IMG/VR virus record: IMGVR_UViG_3300020470_000080
Location: 1-35,295 of that record
Source: a virus
Length of the DNA stretch: 35,295 nt
Direction: 5' to 3' (one strand)
Shown here: one piece after another, positions 6,404-14,053 of the stretch
How positions within the stretch are numbered: the first letter of the stretch is position 1
Layout of the letters: every line of letters starts with the position of its first letter
Notes under the pieces: model-generated
The model's input: only the letters and a program-made list of their open reading frames with translations
Database searches by the model: none
Told to the model about the DNA's origin: nothing
Translations under genes and position numbers: made by a program

Positions 6404-6728
6404 CACAATTGATTCCTTTGTCATCTATGAATAAATCTGCATGAGGTTTACCCATAATTAATTCATTATACTTACAACCCCAATCATCTAATTGTTGTTT
6501 TGTAAGATCAAATAAAACTGCCTCTGCCGATACAGATGCAATAGAATGGGGTTGATCAGAAAATCTACCCATAGCCCGTGCAGTGAAGTAGATAATATAA
6601 TTACCCTCATCGTAAAGTTTATTTATTACCTTGATCTTATCTTGCCAAGGTTCTGCTTTATGGTAATCTCTACCAACCGTTGGAGTACAGATTGTACCAT
6701 CAATATCAACGCAATATCTTTTTGACAT
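6384..6728 (-). CDS. HAD-family phosphatase, EcbF/BcbF-like
   Basis: A 114-residue HAD hydrolase without a cap domain. Seen: the nucleophile motif VDIDGTIC (Asp8 and Asp10), motif II IIYFTARAMG (Thr in FTAR), and a late GKPHADLFIDDKGI with the acidic pair. The order and the closing GKP...DDK...F match small phosphatases of capsule-biosynthesis loci (EcbF/BcbF). In this setting it could remove the 7- or 1-phosphate of a heptose, the step done by GmhB in bacteria, but it lacks the zinc-binding cysteines and longer length typical of GmhB, so that role is inference. Overlaps the kinase gene by 23 bases. Confidence 0.85.
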   Translation of the reverse strand: MSKRYCVDIDGTICTPTVGRDYHKAEPWQDKIKVINKLYDEGNYIIYFTARAMGRFSDQPHSIASVSAEAVLFDLTKQQLDDWGCKYNELIMGKPHADLFIDDKGINCDDFFRD

Positions 6729-7443
6729 CTTCCTCCGTTAAAATGTAAGTGCCTGGTTGCTGAACAGCAATTCCTGCTGCTCTATTACCCAACATAAGGG
6801 ATTGATCTATGTTGTTAGTAGTTATATACCCGTAGACAAGTGCTGCTAAAAAAGTATCTCCAGCACCAACTACATCATATACATTTACTTTTTCTGCTGG
6901 ATATAAAGTTTGTTTGTAAATACAACCTTCAGATCCTTTAGTGACAATTAGATTCTCTATATTATAGTTATCTAATTTCTCATATTCTACATCATTTATT
7001 TTAATAAAGCAATTAGGTCTATTAGGAAGTATAGATTTTTTACTATCAATAAACACAGGACAAGATGAACTATCCACAATTTCAAATATTTTTTTAGTTG
7101 TAAGATACCCCTTATCATAATCAGATATAACAACAGCATCAAAAGTATCTGTTGCTACAGGTATCATAAGAGGTTTTATCTTTTCCTCATTATCAACCCT
7201 AAGTATTTGCTGATTAGATTTCTCATCAATAAATCTTGTCTTAACTAACTGTTCATTATTAGTTAAGAATGTAATATCAAGACCAAATGATTGTAAGTTT
7301 AAACAAACATTACCTGCCATACCAGATTTAGTTTGTATCTTAGCATAGTCTAAAATAGGAACAGGTGCTTCTGGACTTAACCTAGTACATCTACCATAGA
7401 TGTATTCATCCTCACAACTATCACCCAGTAACAGTACTTTCAT
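6706..7443 (-). CDS. PfkB-family heptose-phosphate kinase-like (HldE kinase half)
   Basis: A 245-residue ribokinase-type sugar kinase. Seen: the start MKVLLLGDS, YGRCTRLSPEAPVP, the substrate-binding GMAGNVCLNLQSFG, QQILRVDNEE, the DYDKGY motif (VVISDYDKG), VTKGSEGC, and the ATP/anion-hole motif DVVGAGDTF. LSPEAPVP, MAGNV and QILRVD are typical of HldE1/RfaE, which phosphorylates heptose-7-phosphate at carbon 1. It is about 70 residues shorter than the bacterial kinase domain. I chose the ATG at 7443 because the protein fold begins there; the frame is open further upstream inside the neighbour. Overlaps the nucleotidyltransferase by 23 bases. Specificity is inferred. Confidence 0.87.
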   Translation of the reverse strand: MKVLLLGDSCEDEYIYGRCTRLSPEAPVPILDYAKIQTKSGMAGNVCLNLQSFGLDITFLTNNEQLVKTRFIDEKSNQQILRVDNEEKIKPLMIPVATDTFDAVVISDYDKGYLTTKKIFEIVDSSSCPVFIDSKKSILPNRPNCFIKINDVEYEKLDNYNIENLIVTKGSEGCIYKQTLYPAEKVNVYDVVGAGDTFLAALVYGYITTNNIDQSLMLGNRAAGIAVQQPGTYILTEEDVKKILR

Positions 7444-7837
7444 TAATCTTTTTGATGACATTACTGCTGGCATATCCACCTACTCTAGGAAGATGTCTTA
7501 CCTCACCAGCGTGTTCCCAACCAACTACATCACCATCCCTCCAATCATCACCAAGTAATAATATATCAGGTTGATATAGTTCAATTAGATCTTCTAACTC
7601 TTGTCTACTACCAAAGGTATGAACAACATCAATATACTTGATTGCCTCAAGCATAGCAACCCTATAATGAAGATCATTTATAGGGCGATGCTCTCCTTTG
7701 TCAGTACGAATCTTTTCATCCGTGTCTGTAGCAACTATTACTTTGTTTCCTAGAGATCTAGCAACCTTGAATAGTTCTATGTGTCCTGGATGAAGAATAT
7801 CGAATGTGCCGTTGCACCAAACAATATCATTCTCCAT
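7421..7837 (-). CDS. HldE-type heptose-1-phosphate nucleotidyltransferase-like
   Basis: A 138-residue cytidylyltransferase-fold enzyme. Seen: CNGTFDILHPGH (residues 8-19, the HxGH nucleotide motif), ATDTDEKIR, RPINDLHYRVAML, DILLLGDDW and a C-terminal GYASSNVIKKI, the counterpart of the YSTTNIIxxI helix of the family that carries ADP-heptose synthase. In bacteria this domain is fused to the kinase as HldE; here the two halves are separate neighbouring genes. Glycerol-3-phosphate cytidylyltransferase is the main alternative, less likely because of the kinase beside it. The start overlaps the carbamoyltransferase stop (TAATG). Confidence 0.88.
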   Translation of the reverse strand: MENDIVWCNGTFDILHPGHIELFKVARSLGNKVIVATDTDEKIRTDKGEHRPINDLHYRVAMLEAIKYIDVVHTFGSRQELEDLIELYQPDILLLGDDWRDGDVVGWEHAGEVRHLPRVGGYASSNVIKKINESTVTG

Positions 7838-9600
7838 TATAGTTGTTCCTCTTCCTCTTCATTATATACTCTAGAAACAATACGATTATTATTTCTATCA
7901 ACAAAAACTAACTTCTGTATCTCTGGTAGATACATATAATTAATTTTACTATTACTTAAAGTATCAATTGCATCTTCAATAGTTTCCACTAAAGGATCTC
8001 CACCAAGATTAAATGAAGTATTAAATAATAAAGGAACTCCAGATAATTTTTCAAACTCACTAATCAATTCATAATAATTTTTATTTTGTTTCTCTGTGAC
8101 AGTTTGTATTCTACAAGTACCATCTACATGAATAACTGAAGGAATCTTTTCCTCTACACCAGGTAAACAATCAACAGCGTACATCATATGAGGTGCATCA
8201 TCCATTCCTGCAAGATCAAACCACTCATTAACTTTATCAGCTAGAATAGAACAAGCAAAAGGTCTAAAGTACTCTCTATGCTTTACACTATTAATAATAT
8301 CTTTACCATCCTTAATAGTAGGATCAAATAATATAGAACGATTACCAAGTGCTCTAGGACCACCTTCAGATCTTCCTTGGAAGATAGTAACTATCTCACC
8401 TTTACGGATTAATTTTGCAACATCTTCAGGAGAAGTATCTGTTACTTTACATCCATCATCAATCTGCTCTAAATATGAATCTGGATCATACTGTGGTCCA
8501 TAATATAAGTTATCAAGTGGTTTTAATTTTGGAATATTAGGATTCCAATAATTATTAGCATATACATGATATGCACCACCCATAGATGTTCCACCATCAT
8601 GTGAAACAGGTTCTACAAAAATATTTAAATCTGGAAAATGTTTTACAAACTTATAATTACCAACACAATTCAAAGCATATCCACCAGAAATACAAATATT
8701 CTTTTCTCCAGTTATATCATGTGCTTTTTGAATTAAAGCAATCATTTGTTCTTCAGATTCTTTTTGGATAGCATAAGCCATATCCTTTTGTATTTGAGTC
8801 CATTCACCCCTCTCATGCTTATTATAATCTTCTAAAATCTTTGGAAATCTGGTTGCAAGAAGTCTAGCACCATTAGGATAATTTGGACTGAATAAATCTC
8901 TATTACCAAATCCATTTCTAAACATTGGAGGTATATCTGAATTTGGTTTTCCATATGGGGATAAACCCATTGTCTTTCCAGCTTCTATAGAAGACCACCC
9001 ACAATATTCAGTTACAGCCTCATACTCTTTAACTATACCAGGAAATTCAGTAACTACAACTTCAGGATTAGAGTAATCATCACCTACAGGTACATAACCA
9101 ATAGCAGCAGAAGTTCCTAAGTGCTTATATACAGATTCAAGTTTAAGAGGTTTCTTTGCTTTAAATATACTTTCAAATTCAAATACTACATCATCAACAA
9201 TCTTTGTACCTAAAAAGCTTCCTGCACCATCAACAATAACACAAGCAGCACTATCAAAACCAGAATTTACAAAAGCTGCACTAGCATGCATCTGATGATG
9301 TATAGTATCAATGAATGTTACTTTAAATTCAAACTTCTTTCTAGATAATTTTCTTACCCATCCTTTATACAAATCTTCCCCAGTCCAATCACATTTAGGA
9401 CCATTACGATGTGTATGACATACAACCAAATGATCTATGTAATCAACATACTCAAATACTTTTTTTAAACCTAATAAAGGTGTTCCATCACGTTTCCATC
9501 TGGATAATCTTTCTTCTTCAAGATAAAATACTATTTCACCATCAACCAATAATGTAGTACTGGAATTATGTCCACGGGCACAAGATACAATGATACTCAT
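7837..9600 (-). CDS. NodU/CmcH-family carbamoyltransferase
   Basis: A 587-residue enzyme that transfers a carbamoyl group from carbamoyl phosphate through a carbamoyl-AMP intermediate, usually to a sugar hydroxyl. Seen: N-terminal ARGHNSSTTLLVDGEI and LEEERLSRWK, the metal-binding HHQMHASAAF (near residue 153), VDGAGSFLG, CISGGYALNCVGN, the C-terminal (YrdC-like) GRSEGGPRALGNRS, YFRPFACSIL, and FNTSFNLGGDPLVET. The length is typical. Such genes occur in some cyanophages next to sugar genes. It starts 8 bases after the glycosyltransferase stop. The acceptor is unknown; a heptose or derivative is suggested by the adjoining HldE and HldD genes. Confidence 0.93.
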   Translation of the reverse strand: MSIIVSCARGHNSSTTLLVDGEIVFYLEEERLSRWKRDGTPLLGLKKVFEYVDYIDHLVVCHTHRNGPKCDWTGEDLYKGWVRKLSRKKFEFKVTFIDTIHHQMHASAAFVNSGFDSAACVIVDGAGSFLGTKIVDDVVFEFESIFKAKKPLKLESVYKHLGTSAAIGYVPVGDDYSNPEVVVTEFPGIVKEYEAVTEYCGWSSIEAGKTMGLSPYGKPNSDIPPMFRNGFGNRDLFSPNYPNGARLLATRFPKILEDYNKHERGEWTQIQKDMAYAIQKESEEQMIALIQKAHDITGEKNICISGGYALNCVGNYKFVKHFPDLNIFVEPVSHDGGTSMGGAYHVYANNYWNPNIPKLKPLDNLYYGPQYDPDSYLEQIDDGCKVTDTSPEDVAKLIRKGEIVTIFQGRSEGGPRALGNRSILFDPTIKDGKDIINSVKHREYFRPFACSILADKVNEWFDLAGMDDAPHMMYAVDCLPGVEEKIPSVIHVDGTCRIQTVTEKQNKNYYELISEFEKLSGVPLLFNTSFNLGGDPLVETIEDAIDTLSNSKINYMYLPEIQKLVFVDRNNNRIVSRVYNEEEEEQL

Positions 9601-9608
9601 AATTTACC

Positions 9609-10712
9609 TCAAGATTTTTTAGCTTCTATTTCTAGTATTTCATCAATAGGTTTTTTCTTTTTCTTAGATTTTGGTACAGTAAAAGGTTCTCCAAACTTCT
9701 TAACTGGTGGTGTAACATTGGTACTTGCAGATATTGCCATTGGTCTATCAGATTTTTTTGGAGAAAATGCTTTTAAACCGAAATTTTTTGAGTTGCTTCC
9801 TACTTTATCCTTAATAGATTTAACAATTTTTTTAACAGTATCCTTATCAACAACCATTAAATCCTCATTATTTCTATCAGCATTAAGATCTATTGTCATT
9901 CTAATAGGACTATACCGTCTCTTATCTTTACCATTATCAATAATAGTGAAATCTTTACTTTCTGGATATGATATATTCTCAGGAAAAGTTGACCCAATAA
10001 CAACAGTTGCTGGTTTACCAACAGCATGTGCTAAATGTTGTCCTACACTATCACAACCTAAGAAATAATCTGCAGCATTAATTACACCTGCCCATCCATT
10101 TAAACCAATACCAGTAGGTTTAGCAACTCCAAGAGATGTCCATCCTGGTATCTCAATTTCAGACATTAATATTACACAAAAATCTTTATTCAATTCTTTT
10201 ATTATTTCAATAATATTAGAAACTTCAAAACTTCTGCCAGTACTATCGTATATAAAATTACCTTCTGCTTTAGCACTCTGACCAAATGGTTGGAATATTA
10301 CAACCTTATCTTTCTTAAGGGTTTCCTTTACTTCTAAAATTAGATTATGTCCAGTAATTTGATCTTCCTTATTAAGATCTAAATTGATCTTCCCAGTTTC
10401 TGGTACTTCATCAAGTTCATTAATCTCTATATCAAAAGCCTGTATAAGATTACACTTCTGATTAAAGTATTGATTAACTCTATAAGGTTCTGGTGATATA
10501 ATCTTCTTATCTTTTAACTTCTCTTCAAATAAATCTTTATGACCTAAAGGATAAACATGATCCCTTAAATTCTTATTATTTAAATACAACTCAGACCAAG
10601 ATTCAGAAACGATTATAAAATCATCATTCCCATTTTCTTTATGTCTCTCTAATGCTGGCATAGAGCAAAGCACACGCCCTGCTCCACCATTAATGAAAAA
10701 AGCTTTATTCAT
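9609..10712 (-). CDS. Glycosyltransferase family 9-like (heptosyltransferase-like)
   Basis: A 367-residue protein resembling ADP-heptose:LPS heptosyltransferases. Seen: the N-terminal FFINGGAGRVLCSMPAL (the usual GxGD replaced by GGAG), a central VVIFQPFGQSAK, and the C-terminal donor-binding part YFLGCDSVGQHLAHAVGKPATVVIG, close to the family motif DSGxxHLAxAxGxPxVxLFG. A long basic tail rich in Lys and Pro (from about residue 310, ending KKKKKPIDEILEIEAKKS) lies beyond the GT-B fold and may be disordered. It is the first gene of the six-gene sugar operon, behind a strong promoter, with a GAGG site about 10 bases before the ATG. Donor and acceptor are inferred. Confidence 0.82.
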   Translation of the reverse strand: MNKAFFINGGAGRVLCSMPALERHKENGNDDFIIVSESWSELYLNNKNLRDHVYPLGHKDLFEEKLKDKKIISPEPYRVNQYFNQKCNLIQAFDIEINELDEVPETGKINLDLNKEDQITGHNLILEVKETLKKDKVVIFQPFGQSAKAEGNFIYDSTGRSFEVSNIIEIIKELNKDFCVILMSEIEIPGWTSLGVAKPTGIGLNGWAGVINAADYFLGCDSVGQHLAHAVGKPATVVIGSTFPENISYPESKDFTIIDNGKDKRRYSPIRMTIDLNADRNNEDLMVVDKDTVKKIVKSIKDKVGSNSKNFGLKAFSPKKSDRPMAISASTNVTPPVKKFGEPFTVPKSKKKKKPIDEILEIEAKKS

Positions 10713-10736
10713 TCAAGTCAAACCTCAATGTTTAAT

Positions 10737-10765
10737 ATTGTAGCATTGGTTGAGTATATAGTCAA
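10737..10765 (-). promoter_or_regulatory. Strong sigma70-like promoter of the sugar operon
   Basis: Minus strand: TTGACT (10765-10760), 17-base spacer, TACAAT (10742-10737), 24 bases before the ATG of the GT9-like gene. The -35 and following bases (TTGACTATATACT) are identical to the promoter at 1291-1319. It looks like a host-type early promoter rather than a T4 late one. Confidence 0.78.
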
Positions 10766-10799
10766 CCAGATAAAGAATGTTATGTAAGGATTATACTAC

Positions 10800-11876
10800 T
10801 TAACTATAGCAAACGTGAACCTTACCAAACTTACCAGAATCTCCATAGAGACTATTACCACCACCCATTGCGTGTGAACCCCATCCACCAGCACCAGGCA
10901 TCCTTAAGCAATTCATCGCCCAAGCACTACACTGGCATCCACAACAGTTACCAGAAGTATATTGAACACAACATTTACTTTCATATGCTTGAGTGCCATC
11001 CCAAACTGGAGCATGTATTTCATAACCATAATGGTTGCCATCCCAACAATTTCTTGGCCATATTCCACGAAGACCGTATACAACATTCTCCGCAGTTGGA
11101 TTTTCTATATCTTTAATATTTCCATGATACCCTGCACCAGCAATGTACATAACTTCACCTTGAGAGTTCTCACCATCCCAACACCAGTCAGAACCTTGGT
11201 TACAGAATCTCATTCCGTTACCATTAGTATAATATTGGTATCTACAAGTACAAGGTGTACCAGTCATTGCCATCCAAGTACCCATTGATCCTTGTCCACC
11301 AGAAGCACAGAAATTACATAACTTACAACCTTGAACATAAGAACAATGTCCAGACCATCTTCGATGGTTCTCTGTTGTATATCCATAACAACAGTATGCA
11401 CAACCAGCACATAATGTATATGTCCAACCAGCTTCTACTGGAACAATTACAGAAGCATAAGCACCTGTTGAACCAAAAACTGTATGTCCACAACAGCAAG
11501 GTGGTTTATTAGCACCACCACCTGCACCCCAAATTTGGAATCTTGCTTTTGTTACTCCTGCTGGAACAGTCCAAGTACAGCTAGCACCACAACGATAATA
11601 TCCTGATGTATCACAAACTTCTACTTCTCCAGTCCAACCACCACCAGTGTAAATTGTCCAAAGAGAAGTATCATCTGGACAGAACCAATGAGCTTTCTCA
11701 TTACCAGTGCTTCCTAACCAAGCTTTAGCACATTCAACAGGGTCTCCAGCAGCACCACCACCAGAAGATGGATCTTTAGCATTTAGCTTAAGATCAAATA
11801 AACATTTTTGTTTTTCAGCTATATCCTTTTTTAATGCAGCTTGTTCATTAAGTGCACTATAAATTAATACATCCAT
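10800..11876 (-). CDS. Cysteine-rich, glycine-rich virion protein (paralogue of 12587-13633)
   Basis: A 358-residue protein with about 30 cysteines. An N-terminal helical part (residues 1-45) is followed by CTWTVPAGVTKARFQIWG, a glycine-rich AGGGANKPPCCCG, then GAYASVIVPVEAGWTY and LCAGCAYCCYG, and many more Cys pairs. The WTVPxGVT...WGAGGG core is the same glycine-rich adhesin module as in 20040-21689, but with cysteines added. No signal peptide or zinc-enzyme motif is seen. It begins right after the stop of the 224-residue gene with GGAGG 10 bases before the ATG. I infer a virion surface protein stabilised by disulfides or metal; the function is unknown. Confidence 0.78.
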   Translation of the reverse strand: MDVLIYSALNEQAALKKDIAEKQKCLFDLKLNAKDPSSGGGAAGDPVECAKAWLGSTGNEKAHWFCPDDTSLWTIYTGGGWTGEVEVCDTSGYYRCGASCTWTVPAGVTKARFQIWGAGGGANKPPCCCGHTVFGSTGAYASVIVPVEAGWTYTLCAGCAYCCYGYTTENHRRWSGHCSYVQGCKLCNFCASGGQGSMGTWMAMTGTPCTCRYQYYTNGNGMRFCNQGSDWCWDGENSQGEVMYIAGAGYHGNIKDIENPTAENVVYGLRGIWPRNCWDGNHYGYEIHAPVWDGTQAYESKCCVQYTSGNCCGCQCSAWAMNCLRMPGAGGWGSHAMGGGNSLYGDSGKFGKVHVCYS

Positions 11877-12551
11877 TTAGACAGCACCTCCAATCCCACT
11901 AATAGAGACTTTATTAAGTTCAATACTAACATCAGAAGGAATCTTTGGAATAGTTCCTACTGCATCTGGAAGAGTTACAAACTTCCAAGGTTTATGATAA
12001 GGATTGGCAGCAAGATATGTTCCTATACCTGCTATATAATGATCAATCTTAGTGTTTATTGTATCACCAAAATCATATTGATCTGCATAAGTTTTTACAA
12101 AATCTCTTCTCCTTACTGCTTCATCCGCATTAGGATTCTCTAATTTCTTTAATATTTGCTTAAATGTCCATTGACTATTAGCAAAATCCCAATAAACCTC
12201 ATAAGCATCTCTTAAATCAGGATTGTCAATCTTCTTATATACATCACCATTACTCTGGGTTTCATCAGTATAAGTATAACTATAAGAATAATCATCAACA
12301 AATTGATGTGATAATGCATATGCCATAGGAAGTTGTGAACTATCCTTTGCATTTATAGTTTTAACTAACGAACCACTAGGAGCAGCAGATTTAGTATCAA
12401 CCTTTTCAACTTTACCTGTTGATGCACTAATCCACACATCAAAATCTTCTGGTCCTTTATAAGTATAACTTCCTGTCACATTAGTAGATATACCAGCGAC
12501 ATACAATTCAGTCGGAAGAAGATATGTAAACGATGATGTAATGTTTGCCAT
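11877..12551 (-). CDS. Virion-associated hypothetical protein
   Basis: A 224-residue protein between the two cysteine-rich paralogues. It has no cysteine, starts MANITSSFTYLLPTELYV, and is beta-rich at first, with a helical middle (WTFKQILKKLENPNADEAVRRRDFVK) and an ending SISGIGGAV. I recognise no family; the tyrosine-rich DDYSYSYTYTDE near residue 90 is unusual. A late-type TATAAATA box lies 33 bases upstream and the gene abuts the next one, so it is probably a late virion or assembly factor for its cysteine-rich neighbours. Confidence 0.72.
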   Translation of the reverse strand: MANITSSFTYLLPTELYVAGISTNVTGSYTYKGPEDFDVWISASTGKVEKVDTKSAAPSGSLVKTINAKDSSQLPMAYALSHQFVDDYSYSYTYTDETQSNGDVYKKIDNPDLRDAYEVYWDFANSQWTFKQILKKLENPNADEAVRRRDFVKTYADQYDFGDTINTKIDHYIAGIGTYLAANPYHKPWKFVTLPDAVGTIPKIPSDVSIELNKVSISGIGGAV

Positions 12552-12583
12552 TGTTTTTAACAGTCTCTGATTTTTCTTTTAGT

Positions 12584-12591
12584 TATTTATA
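12584..12591 (-). promoter_or_regulatory. T4-type late promoter motif TATAAATA
   Basis: Exact minus-strand match, 33 bases before the ATG at 12551 and overlapping the last codons of the upstream gene. Confidence 0.6.
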
Positions 12592-13633
12592 AGTAGGAAA
12601 CACATACCATTCCCATTCTACCAATGTCAGCACATCCATGATTATCTCCACCACAAGTAGCATAACCAAATGCACCAGCATTAGGTATTTGATGAGCACA
12701 GTAACATGCTTGATAGCAACATCCACCATTCTCATTACTAAAGCAGAAGCAGCAGCAAGATTCAGATGGGAATCCATATACACCAGGTGACCAAGTACAG
12801 AATTCATTTGCACCATGATCATAATGTGCATAACTAAACTGTCCAGGAATACCCCAAACATCACCATTTGTTGCTTCCCCATAGAAAGTCTTACAACTTG
12901 CAGTTGATTGATAATGCATATCTCTATATCCTTCTGGATATGCTACACCACCAGTTTCAGTACTTTCTGAACAATAATCTGTTCCAGTATTACAAATACA
13001 AGAACCCATCCACATACAATAACTATCACTTATAACCTGTACACATTGCTGTCTTGATTTAACTTCACAGAAAATACTACTTTCTCCACCTTCAGCACAG
13101 AAGTTAGTTAATCCATTACCTGTTACATAAGATGGGCATCCATCTTGAGTCATCTGGTTTCTTTCTGTATAACAACAGTAAGCACAACCAGCACAAAGAT
13201 TATATGAATCACCAGCAGTTACTGGAATAATTACAGAAGCATAAGCACCAGATCCACCATTAGGAGATCCACCACAACAACAACTAGTTCCTGATCCACC
13301 ACCAGCACCCCAAATTTGGAATCGAGCACAAGTTACGCCACCTGGAACAGTCCAAGTACACTGAGCGTTACACCTTCTATAAGATGAAGTTTCACAAACT
13401 TTAAAACCACCAGTCCAAGAACCGCCTGAAGCAGCTGTCTTTGGTATCATACACCATAAACCAGTGTTAGGAGCACCAGCACCTTTAAGAATTTCAATAC
13501 AATCTGCTGCATTACCAGCACCACCTTCTTCTGGTGCAGCAGAAGTTATTCCAACCTGTAAAGATGCTTGTTCTGCCTTCAATTCTTGATTAATCTCTTG
13601 AATAGCATTATAGGTCAATACATCAGCTGCCAT
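12587..13633 (-). CDS. Cysteine-rich, glycine-rich virion protein (34 Cys)
   Basis: A 348-residue protein with 34 cysteines (almost 10 percent), far above normal for a phage protein. Layout mirrors the gene at 10800-11876: an N-terminal helix (MAADVLTYNAIQEINQEL), an Asp/Cys linker, then RRCNAQCTWTVPGGVTCARF, WGAGGGSGTSCCCGG, GAYASVIIPVTAGDSY, LCAGCAYCCYTE, a long Cys-rich tail (for example SESCCCFCFS) and a closing MGMVCVSYL. AGGT lies a few bases before the ATG at 13633. The glycine-rich core and the genomic place suggest a tail or fibre adhesin. Cysteine roles (disulfide or metal) cannot be told from sequence. Confidence 0.78.
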   Translation of the reverse strand: MAADVLTYNAIQEINQELKAEQASLQVGITSAAPEEGGAGNAADCIEILKGAGAPNTGLWCMIPKTAASGGSWTGGFKVCETSSYRRCNAQCTWTVPGGVTCARFQIWGAGGGSGTSCCCGGSPNGGSGAYASVIIPVTAGDSYNLCAGCAYCCYTERNQMTQDGCPSYVTGNGLTNFCAEGGESSIFCEVKSRQQCVQVISDSYCMWMGSCICNTGTDYCSESTETGGVAYPEGYRDMHYQSTASCKTFYGEATNGDVWGIPGQFSYAHYDHGANEFCTWSPGVYGFPSESCCCFCFSNENGGCCYQACYCAHQIPNAGAFGYATCGGDNHGCADIGRMGMVCVSYL

Positions 13634-13676
13634 TTCTTATACCTCAGTAATATGTGTAACTTGGTTTTTCATAATT

Positions 13677-13997
13677 TTATACTGCTTGTTCGATACCAAA
13701 TATAGTAACCGTAACATCACCAGTTGATGAATAAGCAACAATATTACGAGCTGCCTGTAATGATAATGCAGTCCTTTCAAGAACACCGTTCTTAGGGATA
13801 GATACATCGTGTTCAATCCATTCGGCATTGGTAGGAGTACCAGTAGATGCCAGTGCAAGTCTTACCAAAGCTGGAGCAGTTGCAGATCGATTCAAAACAT
13901 TTACATTGACAACAGAGTGAGTGTTTGCAGGAACCGTATATACTGTAGTATTGGTTGTAGCAGCCAACGCACTTTGTCCTAAAATACCAGAAGCCAT
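13677..13997 (-). CDS. Small beta-sandwich virion protein
   Basis: A 106-residue protein starting MASGILGQSALAATTNTTVY, followed by TVPANTHSVVNVNVLNRSATAPALVRLALAS and a repeated hydrophobic beta pattern, with IPKNGVLERTALSL in the middle. It looks like the same fold as the 109-residue protein at 28067-28396 and the two copies inside 3127-4638: Y-TAP/VPA at the start, an N-x-S/D turn, then VxLxL and a late G-L-E. Such small proteins occur among cyanophage structural genes. An exact late-promoter box lies 36 bases upstream. Exact function unknown. Confidence 0.75.
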   Translation of the reverse strand: MASGILGQSALAATTNTTVYTVPANTHSVVNVNVLNRSATAPALVRLALASTGTPTNAEWIEHDVSIPKNGVLERTALSLQAARNIVAYSSTGDVTVTIFGIEQAV

Positions 13998-14032
13998 TTT
14001 CTCTAATTCTTAAAGTTTCCTTTGTCTTGTAT

Positions 14033-14040
14033 TATTTATA
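14033..14040 (-). promoter_or_regulatory. T4-type late promoter motif TATAAATA
   Basis: Exact minus-strand match, 36 bases before the ATG at 13997 of the small virion protein. Confidence 0.6.
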
Positions 14041-14053
14041 GTTATAATCAACT

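Noticed and set aside
6384-6728. HAD protein as a true GmhB
   Set aside because: Too short and without GmhB zinc cysteines; closer to EcbF/BcbF-type phosphatases, though it may still serve the same step.
8586-8771. Plus-strand open frame inside the carbamoyltransferase gene
   Set aside because: Opposite to a clearly conserved gene, low-complexity product, no start signal.
9568-10068. 166-residue plus-strand frame over the carbamoyltransferase start and the GT9-like gene
   Set aside because: Antisense to conserved motifs on the minus strand; hydrophobic low-complexity composition expected from antisense of Lys/Asn-rich genes.
12583-12882. Second frame within the cysteine-rich protein
   Set aside because: Met/Val-rich shadow of Cys and Gly codons, with the conserved protein in the other frame.
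10872-13620. The cysteine-rich proteins as zinc-finger or metallothionein-like proteins
   Set aside because: Cysteines sit within a glycine-rich adhesin core and a long tail and do not show regular CxxC spacing of zinc fingers.
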